Assembly (NCBI GenBank): GCA_001692895.1
Contig: KV748200.1
Location: 1,190,914 to 1,254,913 of the forward strand
DNA from: Cenococcum geophilum 1.58
Taxonomy: Eukaryota; Ascomycota; Dothideomycetes; Gloniales; Gloniaceae
Direction: 5' to 3'
DNA length: 64,000 bases
The position numbers were made by a program, and so were the translations under genes. Under the pieces are notes generated by a model. It was not told the origin of the DNA. It worked only from the letters and a program-made list of their open reading frames with translations, and did no database searches. This document shows positions 23,906-36,390 of this stretch, piece by piece. Position 1 is the stretch's first letter. Every line of letters begins with the position of its first letter.

Positions 23906-24706
23906 AACCGGTCATTGGCGTATTCTAAGCCAAAGAATCTTGATCGAGTCGAGACCATCCCTCGAGGTAGCTACGTCTCCCCAATGGCGGCTCAGGTCGG
24001 AGACATTTTACCCCCAATAGTTCACTCCACTTCGGTTGGAAATTAGTGGAGAAAAGTTTGATGTACAATACTGGATCGTGCATACCACTTCTCTGCGGAG
24101 AGTTCCTTGTAAGAATAGACTTGATTCCGGAACCTGTCCCAGTTGTTCTCTCCCCTCCGCCATGATGTGAGGAGTCGATCGGAGTTCAAGGAAAAACTAA
24201 ATCTGTAGTAATATCTTTTAGGCATCGTAATTTTTTGTAGATGTCAAGCCATAAGGCTGGTCCAGACGTATTTTAGGACAATGATATAGAGGAGACTGTT
24301 CGCTTGGGTTGTTGATCAGTGCACGATTGTAGAGTACGTAGCACATTTCATCAAATTACCAGCTCATCGTTGATCCATTGGTCAATTCGTGTGCAGGATA
24401 TTTCTAGCTGCTGTATACGATATTCTACAAGGAGTAATTTTTGCGCATTTTTCCTTTTGTTGACCACAGAAGCAGCCCACGACTACCAGTCTATCAAGAG
24501 CCTAATACCCCTTTTTTTAAAAAAAATAAAATAAAAGAATAAACCTCTAATTCTCCAACTATCCCAAGTGTCTTGTTAAGGAGAGGCCCTCAGAATTTTT
24601 ATATTGAGAAATAGCGCACGGGGCGGACAGTCGCAGTTGTTTCCGTCGAGGAAGGAGCCACGATCTTCCACCGTCACTCACACTTCGTCTAGTGACATCT
24701 TCCAAT
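23906..24706. other. Intergenic region
   Basis: Between two + strand genes. A T/A homopolymer stretch lies at 24510-24535. Small frames have no domain. It probably holds the OPA3-like terminator and the promoter of the next gene. Confidence 0.5.
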
Positions 24707-26428
24707 ATGCTTCATCAGAGCCGAGCCTCGCATTTCTCGCTACTAGCAGATTCGTCTAAATACTTCATTGAATTTGTTAGCGTTGATCTTGCACTACTCG
24801 CCAAACTTCTCCTGCTAGAGTCAGTACAGTCACTTTCTACACGCCTACGGAGTAGCGCCAACGCCATGTGGTGTTCCAAACTCAAACGTCGTCCGTCCCT
24901 AACGTCTGTTATTGAGTACATTAATAGCCCAGACGGGCTCGGTCTTATAGGTGATTGATATACTACCTTCATCTCGCTCCAAACGCCCCTCCTGTCACTT
25001 CATTCTCATCAGAATCGTTCCAAGTTCGAATTTGTCATACTTCCCGCTAATGTTCTAATAGAAACAAATCTTGGCGACCACGACCTCGCTGTCCCAATCC
25101 CCTACTGCCCTCGTTCAGACCCTGCCCCGCCAAATGGCCCCCAACAGCGCTGGCTTCGATGCGTTATTCTCACACCCTCAATGATCCAGCCAGCAGAAGC
25201 CCTTCAAGATACCGTCAAGCTACTGGAAAAATTTCGATATATCAGTGGTGGCGTTGACGTAGTGGTTCTGTTTTTCTTGTCCCCGGACGTCATCGAGCAA
25301 CAAGAGGATAGTAAGGATGTGGCTTACCTTAGCACAAAACCTACTGAGGGTGACATGATGTTTCGTGGTATTCATGCTTTGAGCGTTTTAACTACGCATG
25401 TAAAGATGTCGCATGATGACGACCTCAATGTGCTTAACATTCAGCCGTTCGGGGCGAAAGAGGCATTACCCGGGATTTTAAGCAGTTGTACACGTGGAAT
25501 ACTGTCGGGTGATTCAAAGAAGCTAAGGAAACGGCAGAATAAAATGAAGATCTTGCCTACACCTCCCGATTCAATAGCACTGCCACCACCTCCTGGAACA
25601 CTATTGCCGGTTCAGCAAGCGGGAAAGATGCCATTCCCTGCATCACAGGCAGCACCGCTCCCTCGCAATACGGCGCCAGAAATAGAGTCGGATATGCCAC
25701 TAAAGCAGCAGGTAGCGACTGCTCCCACACAAGCAGTTATGCCAACCCACTCTCCACCCGGGCTACTCTCAGCACAAGTTAGGATAGGGCCACAGCCACC
25801 AAGTGCGATACCCAAACATATGACCCAGCGACCTCCACCACCGCCAATACTAAAGAATCTGCCGATGCCGAAATATAGCCCGTTACCTAAAGGGTGGCAG
25901 GACACGCTGCCAGCATTGCCAACTCGGCCTGGCAATCTCCCTACGTCTAGACTTACAGCACCTCCACTATCTCCTTCGCCTCCACCTCAGCAGGCATCTC
26001 CTCATATAGCCAGCGATGACCAAGATTTCAAGCAGCGCGGACCGGGAAAAGCGGTGGAAATAACAGTGAGAGAAATCCACCCAGGCCAGGCAACCCAGAC
26101 CGAAATCGGCTCGGGTCACCCCAAACGGGGCTATGAAGCAAAGCCTGCCACAAAGCCTGCCAGCAATGCTTATGATCCGTACGGAACAAGTCCAGTGAGT
26201 GCAGTTATGGATCTCTTGCCATACTGCACCACGCGGACTAAGCTATTGGGCAGGGCAGAGGTTATCAGTTTCAGCGATGTTGCGGGCAGCTTCAGGGAGG
26301 TGGTGTTGCTGGCGCTAAGGGCTAGTGGTGCGGAGGATGAGGAGATGGGAGGGCTGGAAGGCGCGCTGGGGCCGGGTGGAGCAAAAGGTGTCAGGGAGTT
26401 CTGGCACAATGAGTGGGTTGTCGATTGA
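24707..26428 (+). CDS. Unrecognised proline-rich fungal protein
   Basis: Two exons, 24707-24950 and 25062-26428, give 536 residues. The 111-nt intron has donor GTGATT, a GCTAAT branch-like site and TAATAG acceptor, and restores the frame exactly; without it the first frame stops at 24958. Residues 1-240 look globular and alternate helix and strand (YFIEFVSVDLALLAKLLLLE, WLRCVILTPSMIQPAEALQD, VDVVVLFFLSPDV). Residues about 250-450 are disordered with runs such as PPPPGT and RPPPPPIL. A short conserved-looking C-terminal block (LLPYCTTRTKLLGRAEVIS, EFWHNEWVVD) closes it. I recognise no family and assign no function. There is no signal peptide or membrane segment. It converges on the fumarate reductase gene. 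Confidence 0.75.
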
Positions 26429-26858
26429 GGCTAGGATAGTGGTCAGTTCGTTGTTTTGCGGCATGATCTTTAGAAAGGGGTTGAAAAGAACTGCTTTCAT
26501 GAGTTTCCTTACCATTAGCTGGCATCATGCGGGTATTACGGACGTCTCCATGGGATTTTGCAGCTGTCTATTGGCAGTAATAAAAGAGACAGGGAAAGCG
26601 CGAAAAGTTTACCTTGAGAGTTATTAATGGCTCAAAACAGCCAGCAGAAAGTACGGATGTTACGAGATAGAAAATCTTTCACGTATTCAAAGGGCAAAAG
26701 GCCCTATAGTCTTGCCATCCAAATTTATTCGTATCCCCATTACACAGGAACCAGATACAACTTAACTCCGGCCCCGGCCAGACTCCCAGCCTTTAAGATT
26801 CGTAAAACTAGACAAGATCCCCACTCAAACAATACAAATACAACACACCTAATTACAC
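26429..26858. other. Convergent 3' region
   Basis: 430 bp between two convergent stop codons. An overlapping + strand frame (26627-26875) has no domain. Likely both terminators. Confidence 0.5.
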
Positions 26859-28981
26859 TCAATACTCCAGCGTGACGCTCTGGCCCTTGACCCTGCCGAT
26901 CACGATTTCAGGCGCATACTTGGGGATGACCTCGTCGTCATGCAGCATCTCGAACTCCTCGGTGGCATCGCGGCCCATATGGCTGAAGAGGGCCTGGGGC
27001 CCGCCTGGGTGCTCGTCAACCCAGTTAGTCACGTTGAGCACGATGCCCTTAACGGCGATCCAGAGGTCGTCCTTCTTATTGTGCTTGGCCACCTCCTCGA
27101 GCGTGAACTCCTTGTCGGGGATCTTGAAGTCCTTGATGCTGGACGGCGCGGTGACTTCGCTAGGGCCCGCCAAGTCGCCATCTGAGCCCTTTATCACGGG
27201 CCCGGCGGACTGCTGTGATTGCTGCGAGCTTTTGGACTCGCTGGATGAGGTGCCCGACGCGCCGCTGCCCCATTCAACGGCTACCTTGCCAGGCTGCGAT
27301 GGGTCGATGTGTAGGGAGATTTGACCGAGACGCTGAGCAGCGGAGCCGCCGCCACTTCTTAGCAGCTGCTGGAACAGGTATTTTGAGGCCGACTCGCCGG
27401 CGACACGGCCGTAAACAACGCAGCCCAGAAGCGAGGAACCACCGAGACGGTTGGCACCATGTACACCACCGGCCAACTCACCGCAGACGAAGAGGCCATC
27501 GAATGGCTTGCCATCGGAGTTGAGGCACTGGGCTTGATCGTTGATCTCAATACCACCCATGGTGAAGTGAAGCACGGGCTCCATCAACGCAACGTGGAAG
27601 GTGTCGTTGATATTGAAGGGCAGGTTGTGGAAGAACTTCTTGCCGAAAGGATCCTTCATCTTGCCGTCCGCAATAGCATTGTAGTCCTTGAATGTGGCCT
27701 GAAGAGCTTGCTCTCCGCAGCCGATCTCCTTGGCAAGTTCCTTACCCGTCATCTTCTTCATCAGGCCACGGCCGGAGTAGTGGCGGGTATGGAAGTCGAG
27801 GATGTTGGAAGCTTTCGAGTTAAGGATGAGTCGGATGGGCCAGAGACCCTTCTCCTTCTCTTCCCACATCTTACCAGATACGTAATCGCGGTGGCCGAGC
27901 TCGTCGCTGAAGCGTTGGCCCTTGCTATTAAGGAGAAGACCGCCTTCACCACGAAGAGCTGAGGAATGTTAGCTTCTTGTCTGTTTTGTGAACAGATAAT
28001 ATATTCTCTCACCCTCCGCAGCCAAGAACTTCGTCTTTGCGGTAGGATCCTTAGGATCCACCAAACCAGTTGGATGCACCTGCACCTTGTCCATATCGAT
28101 ACCATTCGCTCCAATCGCCATCAACATCTTGTGTCCGTCACCGGTAGCATGTGCACCGTTTGTGGTGGACAAGCCATATGTATCCGGTCGGTGCTTCTTC
28201 AGAAGTGAAGTCTCGGTGAAATCGGCGGCATAACCACCAGTTGCGAGCACAACCGGACCATTCACTGTCGTCTCCTCGCCATTGAACAGATATGTCACAC
28301 CAGAAACGCTGTTACCGTCCTTGTTGATCTTGGTCACCTTGGCTTTCTTGACGAGCTGGACTCGTTCTGGCTCTTTCTCGGCCAGTTCCTCGAATCGCTG
28401 CATTAGGGCGTATGTGATAGCCATGCCGGGGAACTTAGCATCGTGGCCTCGGTGTGTTCGGGGGTGGGAGTGACCACTTTGAGAGAATTAGTACAACAAC
28501 ATTGTTGTAATGGCGGGAGACTGTGTACATACCCTAACCGCGAAACTAAGGTTAAATCTAGGTTGAAAACATCCTGTAACCACTCGACGGCAGCGGCTGA
28601 CTTGTAGGTGAGAATCTTGATCAGATCCGGCCGCGCCTTATCTCGTGCAGACTTTAGAGTGTCATCGTAGAATTGCTTGACGCTGTCGGCGATTTTGTGA
28701 TCCACTTGTGTACTTGTGAGAGCGCCGTTGATACCCGAGGTAGCCTTTGTGGAGTTGCCCCCCATGAAGTCTGAATGATGTTAGACCGGCAATTTGGGTA
28801 TGCTATTTCCATAATGAAGCTTACTATTCTTATCAAGCAGTAATACATTTCCACCAGATAGGTAGATAGTATGAGCAGCGCTTAAGCCGGACACTATGTC
28901 TTGTAGTCAGCTGCCGTTGCATTCGAGGATAGTGGCGTGTAGCTTACATCCAGCACCTACAACAATGACTCTCTGAGGCAT
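26859..28981 (-). CDS. Soluble fumarate reductase with C-terminal cytochrome b5 domain
   Basis: FAD enzyme related to yeast Osm1/Frd1 that reduces fumarate to succinate and helps reoxidise cofactors when oxygen is short. Five exons (28981-28948, 28893-28825, 28770-28533, 28476-28013, 27958-26859) give 634 residues in consistent phase. N-terminal Rossmann motif VIVVGAG|LSGLSAAH binds FAD; GGNSTKATSGINGA, GGHSHPRTHRG and RLGGSSLLGCVVYGR are flavoprotein signatures, with the active-site region ALMEPVLHFTMGGIEIN. A linker rich in S/Q follows, then a cytochrome b5 domain (FTLEEVAKHNKKDDLWIAVK, haem motif DEHPGG). It begins MPQRVIVV with no presequence, so cytosolic location is likely, unlike yeast Osm1. 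The b5 fusion may let it take electrons from a cytochrome b5 reductase. Confidence 0.94.
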
Positions 28982-30059
28982 GACGGCTGTTCGATATGTC
29001 CGGTGACTGAATAGAGACAGCGAAGGTAGAGATGGGAAGAGGGAGAAGGTGAGAAAGAAAAGACGGGGTATGTGGAGGAATGCTAAGGAGTGGGTCTCTG
29101 AAGTGATGCGCCCAGATTGAGTTTTGCCTCGGCGCGGAGAAGAGAGCTCTAGCCGAATGCAGGTGCAGAGTTAAGATGGCCGTGGCGAATGACAAGCAAC
29201 ACGTTATTCAATGATTCTAACACTTCAGTCAAGTCTAGTTGGCTGCAGCAGGTAATTCTAAGTCGAGGTGCTTTTACTGCGGGAAATCTGGCGCAGCATG
29301 TGAAGACTACCCGCCGTCACGCGCCTATTATGGAGAAGCCGGACTGGAGAGTCCGGGGAAGGAACCTGGCCTGCTGAGCTTCTATGTAGCATGTGAAAGC
29401 ATCATAACCACCACACACTCTTCACCGAACTATTGTTTATTTTTGCACCATTTGTTCCTCTAAATATTCAGTCGTTCAACATTCGGTGAAATAAACATTG
29501 CAATCCATCACTGAAATAGACGCACAACCCCTCAATGCGGCCGGCATTCGGGTCAGTGTTCGCCGAGGACGAAAGAAGCAAATCTCGCTGACGGCTGCCG
29601 TGAACGACGACAACATCTCTCTTCAATGCGAAGGACATCACCGAAAAGGAAAGGAAACAACACATCAAACCTTCTAGATAAAGACTTGTGGCTTCAGAAT
29701 CTTGGGACAGCCAGTACAGACGTCTTGGAACGCCAGTCGGGGGTCCGTAACGCGCCTCAATCTGTACTAAGCACTAACATTTCACCATCTCAGTCTCGCC
29801 TCCTAGTGACCTTGGTACTACCTTTTTGAGGCATACAAGTTAGTCAGAAGTTGCAGTCCATCTGAGAAAGACGGCGTTTCAGAGTCTTGGGCCATAGCTC
29901 TCTGCAGCTGTCATTTGTCATCCATTAAAGTTTACAAGTTGGAAGCAAATATTCTACGACATAATCCACTAAGCCCACCACAGTGGCTTCAGGATTATGA
30001 ATCAGGTTTGCTATTAACATAATGCGAGGAGCAGTTCGTTTAGTCGCTGTCGCGTACTA
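28982..30059. other. Intergenic region
   Basis: Promoter side of the fumarate reductase gene, followed by sequence with several short frames but no domain I can name. A CxxC-containing frame at 29239-29463 is too short and isolated to call. Confidence 0.45.
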
Positions 30060-30560
30060 CATACTTCATATAGGCCTCTAAAAGGCCTTTCTCAACAAAC
30101 CTCACGCATAGCCGCCCCCTGCCGCGTTTATCCTTCCCTTTTCTTATTTTCCTTTTTCTTATTTACCGGCCTATCTAGGCCTATTCCTTAGTAAGTGCGA
30201 AGCCAGTTCTTAATACTCTTTAACCGTCCTTTATAACCGAGCCATTGAAATTCCGGTTTAGGTCAATCGCGCATCCTAGCTACTAGTCCCCCCGTTCCGA
30301 GATATATATATATCCTCGCTAGATAAGATCTCTTAGCCTTAGTATTTATATTTGGTAAAGTAGGTCTACCTATTTAGATTAAAGGGACCCTATTAGTCCT
30401 ACTAATTCTATATAAAGAGAGGACCTTCTAATTATAGAGCCGGCTTTTATCCACCCTCTAACCCGTTAACTTAGGCATATAGGTTATCGGTAGGAGCCTA
30501 CTAATTAGATTAATAGGATTTGGTGGCCGTATATAGAAATACTTAGTATTCGCACATAGG
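30060..30560. repeat. TpA-rich degraded repeat relic
   Basis: Abruptly TA-rich sequence (ctatctaggcctattcc, atatatatatcctcgctag) inside otherwise mixed-GC DNA. It resembles in texture the degraded island to the right of 45.5 kb. No family can be named. Confidence 0.4.
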
Positions 30561-30833
30561 CCTTCATGTCTGTTTCCGCTCGCCGTCCTGCATGTCAGTG
30601 TTCATTTCCCGTATCTCCCTAGTTCCGTGGCATCCCCTCCTTAAATTTGTCGCAAGCCAGTAAATAGCAGAGCAACTTAGCCCTTAATTTAACTTCCTGT
30701 CACAGCCTCAAATCTGCAAAAAAAGACAGTAGAAGCCAAACCGTCAACAACCCACCCTTCTCCGCCGCAGCCTAATCCGCAAAAGACCGACAAGTCACCA
30801 AAAGACAGCTATTAATTAACCCCGCTACAGCCC

Positions 30834-33800
30834 TCAAAACATATGAACCTTCCTCGCCGAATGAAACATACTCGGCATCAAATCCTTATTATCATCCAAA
30901 CACTGCAACGCAGCCTGCATATGCGACGGAATCCTCTTAAAAACCGCCGCACTCAAATTCTGATCCAACTGCTCCGCATGCATCTCATAGAATCTCTGAA
31001 TCAGGCCCACCGTCACCGTCTCCAGTGCCGTTTCCCCCAGTTCCATAAAAGCGTTGAATCCGGATCCGCCTTCGGCTTCATCGTCGGAATCGCCGGGGCC
31101 GTTGGCGGGTTTGTCGGGGTCGGCGCTGGCATTGAAGGGACTGATGGGACTGCGGATTTGTTTGGCGATCATGCCGTCGAGGCTTTCACTGAGCTTGGCT
31201 TTGCGGGCGCCCAAGCTTTTGCTGTGCATGATGCGGAGGAGAATGCCGCACAGTTTGCGCTTCTTGCGCTCCATGTAGGTCTCCCAGTATGTGATGAGGC
31301 CAAACTCGGGAGAAGCATTGCGGAAGTCGATTTCATCGGTCGCGATACGGTGGCCGTAAAAGTCGCGTCCGGAGCCACCTAGTTCTAAGTTGCAGAGGAA
31401 CCATTTGGCACTTTTCACCCCAGAGAAACGTGCTAGGACCCACTCACCGGCGACCACAGAGAGATTTTGCTCTTGGACGAACTTGATCATGTTGCTGACT
31501 TTGGCGCCTTCCTTCTTTAAATCAAAATCGTCGTCCTGCTGTTTCGTCTCGCCCGCTTTCTCGCCATCTGTTGCCGCCCCCGTAACCGAGAATCTGCTCA
31601 TGAATCTGCTCTTGCCTTTATTCCTCTTTTTCTCTTCTTTCTCCTTCTCCTCTTCTCCTTCCTCTCCCCCAACTTGATTGTCTGCCTGGCCTTCCGATCC
31701 CTTACCCTCGTCTTCTTCATCGTCATCATCCCGCGCCTCACTTTTACCCTTAAAAATCTTGTGCTCAATACCCTGAACGACATCAAGTTCCTTCTGAAGA
31801 ATATGTTTCTCACAAGAAAAATTCACCATAACCATCGCAAACCCCGTACTAATAGTACACCACCCAGAAATCTTCTGATGGGGACTAACCGCCATTTTGA
31901 CCTGGCGCCGAAGCTTCTCAGGCTGCAGCATAGAGATGATGACGCGCTGGATGTCGAAGGAGCCCTCGATGCCGGAATTCTTGATGATAATTGGGTTCGG
32001 TGAGATCATGGTGTCGATTTCCTCGGGCTTGATGTATGGCTTGGAGAATTGGCGCTTGGGGATGGTGGAGAGGACTTTTTTGAGCTCGGAGGGTAGCTCG
32101 GGTTCGTTTTCGCCCTCGACTTGCTTTTTTGGTTCTTCCTCTTGTTTCTTTTCCTCCTCATTCTCATTCGCTTCTTCTCCTTCCTTCTTCTCCTCTTCCT
32201 TCTCCTCCTTCTTTTCCTCGTTATCCCCGATTCTCTTAATATAAGCCACTACGTCTTTATCTAATTGCTCCTCGTCAGTTTCGCAAGTCTCCGTTGACGA
32301 TTTTGCGGAAGATGCTGAAGGGGATGCCACTTTTGGTGCGTTCGTTGCCGGGGCCGGGGCCGGGGCCGGGGCCGGGGCTGCAACCGAGGCTACAACCGGA
32401 TCCGGACGTGGTGCAGGTGCCGAGTCTTTCTTTCCAAAAGATTTCATCGATGGGGCCTTGAAACCTCCGATACCTCGCTTCGGCGGAGCTGGGGCTGGTG
32501 CAGCGGGTGGCGGTGTCTCAGGCTCACTCTTCTTGCTGCCAAATTTGGGCACCTTGAACGATTTTGGAGCTTTCGGCATGGAAGGCATCCTCATCTGGGC
32601 TTGAAATGTGCCAAATGGAGAAGCGAGCGAAGAGGCATCTTCTTTGGGGGAAGCTTGGCCAAGGTTATCCGCGGCAGGAGCCGGGGAGTTGGGGAGAGAA
32701 GGGGAGCCGCTTTGTTCTACCGGCTTTGGCTTCGAGTCAAAATGAATCTCGACGTACTTGAGAATCTTCCCGATATTCGTGATATGCGGCCTCAGCTGTT
32801 CGAATGTACATTCCTTGACGACCTTGAGTATCTCTGTCACCCAGTGGATGGGGATATTCTCCCGTTCGGTGTCCTTTGCGAATTTAATCGCGTCGCGAAG
32901 CATGCCCGATATGTCCAGGAAATCTGTCATGGTCTCGTACCGTTTGATCTGGAGAATCCCCGCCAGTGTCTCCTTCTTCATCGTTCGGCTCTCGGCCTTG
33001 GCAAATTTGTACGCTTCTGGAGACGATGGGTACAGTGATCGTCCTCTGATGTGGCTGCCGTACTGGCTGCCGGTCCAATTGAAGACAGAAACGTCGTTTG
33101 AAGATATTACCACTTCATCTAGAAGCCTCGAAAGAGCCTTCGTCAGCCCCTCTGCGGGGAAAGTCGGGAACTTGACTCCGAGAATGCCCATCAGTGAGTA
33201 TGCTCGATCCGTCATAACCGTAGCGTCTCTTGGACATGCCAGTGCCATGACTTTTTCGGTTGAAAAGCGACTCGTCATAAGTCCGCTCTGCCAAAGATTG
33301 AGACCCTCGATCTTTGAAAATTTGGCGACTTTCTTCCTGTCATCCAGGATGGGGATTTGTATCTCCCCAACCAGCTTCCTGAGCACGATGTTAATGGCAT
33401 GTCTAATACTTTCCCGTTTCAAGTCGTCGAAGCTACTGCTTGTGGAATATCGAGACGGTTCAAGAGTACTCAACAACTTGACTAGCAGCTCTTTCACCTC
33501 CTCCTTGGGCTTCTCGGTGGCGGATATCAGGCCTTCGACGGCGATATAGACGCTTTGCACAATCCTGGATCTTGCAGTCTCCATGTTGATGCCCCTGGGA
33601 ATTTGAAGATCCAGTGCTTCGAGAATGGTGATAAGTTTCCGTGCTATACTGAGCTCACCACCTGAGTACTGCTTTAAGCGTAAGCCAAGGTTTTCCTTTT
33701 TGGCATAGAGAAAGTGGGAGAACGAGGGTTAGAATATAGTGAACATTTTGCATGGAGCTCATCATACCTTAATGCCGCTATCTTCTAAGATTTTGGTCAC

Positions 33801-35363
33801 TTCATCCTCATTTATCTTATCCAAGTTTGCCAGGTATGGATTGTGAGTATCGGCGCTCGTGTAGAGATCAATGAATGGGCACAAATAGTAATACGGCCCA
33901 AGATTCTCCACCGGTCTGTCCAACAGCTCCCACACAGCATTAACGTAGAAGGTTGTCTTGCTCATAACAAGCTCCTGCAGCGTCCACGCCCTCGTAGCCC
34001 ATTCCGGCCTTTCCCTAGCGATTCCATCGAAGTTTTCGATGTTGCGTTGTGGAGGAGGGGTCGAGGGGGACTTCAGAATCTTCCAGTAGACCAGCCAGTC
34101 TTTCGGAACATTCCGCTTGGTGTCCAGATGGACCAAGCAGAATTCGGCGTTCTCGTACCACTCTCCCATCGCAGAGATGCTAGTGACATACTCACCGTTG
34201 TCAGTCCTATTGATGCAGCATGAATCGATCCACAGGTATCGCTTCTCAGCCCTAGGGAAGATCTTCCTGCCGAAAATCTCTTTGGCTCGCAGAATCGAAT
34301 CCTCGATTTTGACTGCGGAATTTCTCCTCTGCAGGCAGTCTATCATTTTGTCGACTGCCTCGCGGATGTAGCTATGGTTTTTGAAAAAATCGATTTTCTT
34401 CTTTTCTTCAGTCTCTTTCTTCTTAGCTTCCTTCAGTATATTCTCGGCGGCCGTGACATCATCTTTAGGTGGCTTCTCAGTTGTGCCCTCCTTCGGCCCT
34501 TTGATCACTTTCTCAATCTCGTCATGTTCGAGACCGAGGTCACGTAGCACTTTCTTGAAGGCCTCGTCCTCCATTCTCTCATACTCACGGTCCGCAATCG
34601 CCCTTTCAAGCTTTCGCTTAGCATTTTGCAGTCCTCCATTGCCATCCTCTCCCTTCTCGACTATCTGCACATCAACACGCCTAGAGAGAAGCTCCTCTAC
34701 GACGTCACATGGTTCTTCCAACCCGAGCTCCGCCAACACAGCGCTTGTGACCAGCTTCTTGATATTTTTCTCTTCCTTTTCAATGTCCAATTCACACTGG
34801 CGTTTGATGAGGTCCAGATCACTCTGCCCAGCTGGGACGGGCCCCGACATACCATCATCCTCGCTTCTGCTCTCAGAATCACTATCCACGCTGACGTCCT
34901 TCTTCGGATCATCATCTATGGTATCCTCATCATGAGGATCCTTCGGCGTGCGGCGGAAATCTTTGGTTTTGGCCTTCGTGAAGTAACTATATTCGATCTC
35001 GCGGCCCTTCCAACTATGCGAGAGGATGCAGTACTGGCCTTGAGTGCCAATAGTCGGGTATTCGACGAGGTTCATAGTGTCAAGGTCGAACATACGGACC
35101 GGGTACTGGCCTTGGACGCCGCCAGGTTTGCCAACCGACGATGAGTAGGTTGGATCTAGTAGCTCGATATCGTCGAGGCCAGAGAAATTGGACGATTCTT
35201 TGGCTTCCCGTCGCGCTGGATCGTAGAAAGTAGGCCTGAAGTCGGACATGAACAACAGATTCAACATCCGCCGCATCTTCTCTGGGTTCTCGCTAATGGC
35301 GATTTTGAAAGCCGCTGTGGACCTCGCCGCCAGGTCCGAGGCTTTCGCGTTGACATAGTCCAT
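30834..35363 (-). CDS. Large HET-domain protein (heterokaryon incompatibility type)
   Basis: Two exons, 35363-33768 and 33695-30834 (intron 33767-33696, GTATGA...AAAAAG, phase 0), give 1485 residues. HET motif 1 is YCILSHSW (111-118), motif 2 YLWIDSCCINR (376-386) with EYVTSISAMGEWYENAEFCL after it, motif 3 RAWTLQEL (458-465). Later DRAYSLMGILGVKFPTFPAEG matches the segment usual after HET domains. HET domains trigger cell death when incompatible hyphae fuse. Motifs 1 and 2 are separated by about 255 residues, mostly charged K/E helix. The C-terminal ~800 residues contain a P/A-rich stretch (APAPAPAPA), a long E/K run, and further globular blocks I cannot name. No NACHT, WD40 or patatin domain is seen. 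A 263-codon antisense frame is a shadow. Confidence 0.88.
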
Positions 35364-35849
35364 TGCCGCATTTGCAGTAATGCAGAGAGGTAAGGGAATT
35401 TGAGCTTTTCTCTAGTACTGAGCCCGTATTGAGAGATGTTGGATTTCAGGCAAAAATGCCAGACGTACTACCTGCGGTAATACGGCTAGTTTTTATGAGG
35501 CGGTGGACAATTTTCATGCTGACAGCGAACCGAGATAGAGCACACTTGCAATATTTAATCAACAGCCTTGTTCCCGCACCCTGGACGTCCTCCAGAGATT
35601 TGAAACAGGTTGTGCAGAGACGTTGACCGAAGTGGATTGCGCGCAGAACCGGCCTTGGCAAGCTATTGGTTGTGGCCCCTCATTTGTATTGTTGTTCAGG
35701 CAGCTTCAATAGACCGTTTTGTCGAGGAAATTAGGATCATCGAACCACCTGCCGCAAGCAGTTGGCGGCAGATTTAGCATACGACGCCGTCGTTAAAATT
35801 CGACAGGGGGCCCCTTCGTACGCCCCTCACGTGCTGTTGATTTTATTAA
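35364..35849. other. Upstream region of the HET gene
   Basis: Promoter side of the HET-domain gene, ending at the TAA duplication (35847-35849) of a small DNA transposon. No coding region supported. Confidence 0.5.
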
Positions 35850-36242
35850 GGGGTCGTTCGGTTGCAAGTTCAGATCAGAATGAGGGCTTCAGAATGGAGT
35901 TGATCTGGAGCTCCAATCTGATTCTGAGGCGACCGTTCGGTTGAATTCCAGTCCAACTTGACTTCAGCCACAAATTTTTGATGTTCCACTGACCGCCCAA
36001 AAAACACGCTAAAAGTTACTAAAAATTTGGCAATTTTACCGTATATAGAATCTAAACCGAGGTCTTGGCATCAGTTCAAATCAGGAGCTTGAAGCTCCTC
36101 ATTTGAATCTGAAGGCTTCAGATTGCACACGTCCGTGCAACCCGTAGAGCCACATACGCGTGTCAAATCGGGAAGGAACGCGTTCGTTCTGCCAGACTTT
36201 CAGTTCAGATTCAATCTGACGCTTTCACAACCGAACAACCCC
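35850..36242. mobile_element. PIF/Harbinger-like MITE, 393 bp, TAA target duplication
   Basis: Left end GGGGTCGTTCGGTTGCAA, right end CACAACCGAACAACCCC, forming terminal inverted repeats of about 15 bp with one or two mismatches. It is flanked by TAA at 35847-35849 and 36243-36245. A 3-bp TWA duplication is the hallmark of PIF/Harbinger insertions. It has no coding capacity. A longer relative with the same ends lies at 61525-62261. An internal GACCGTTCGGTTG repeats part of the terminus near 35931. Confidence 0.8.
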
Positions 36243-36390
36243 TAAGTCTCCCTGTACAGAATGTATATCTACAGCTTTATAGGGGCTTTATATTAAAAAT
36301 GGTAATATATAGTTAAAATCACGTGATTACGCCTTAAGCCCATGAATAGGCGGGTAGCCAGCCCTATCACGGGCACTAACACTTCAGTTA

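Noticed and set aside
29239-29463. Short frame with CFYCGKSGAAC, looking like a zinc knuckle
   Set aside because: Spacing of the later His and Cys does not fit CCHC and there is no surrounding gag sequence.
32758-33549. 263-codon + strand frame
   Set aside because: Antisense shadow of the HET-domain gene coding sequence; no domain of its own.
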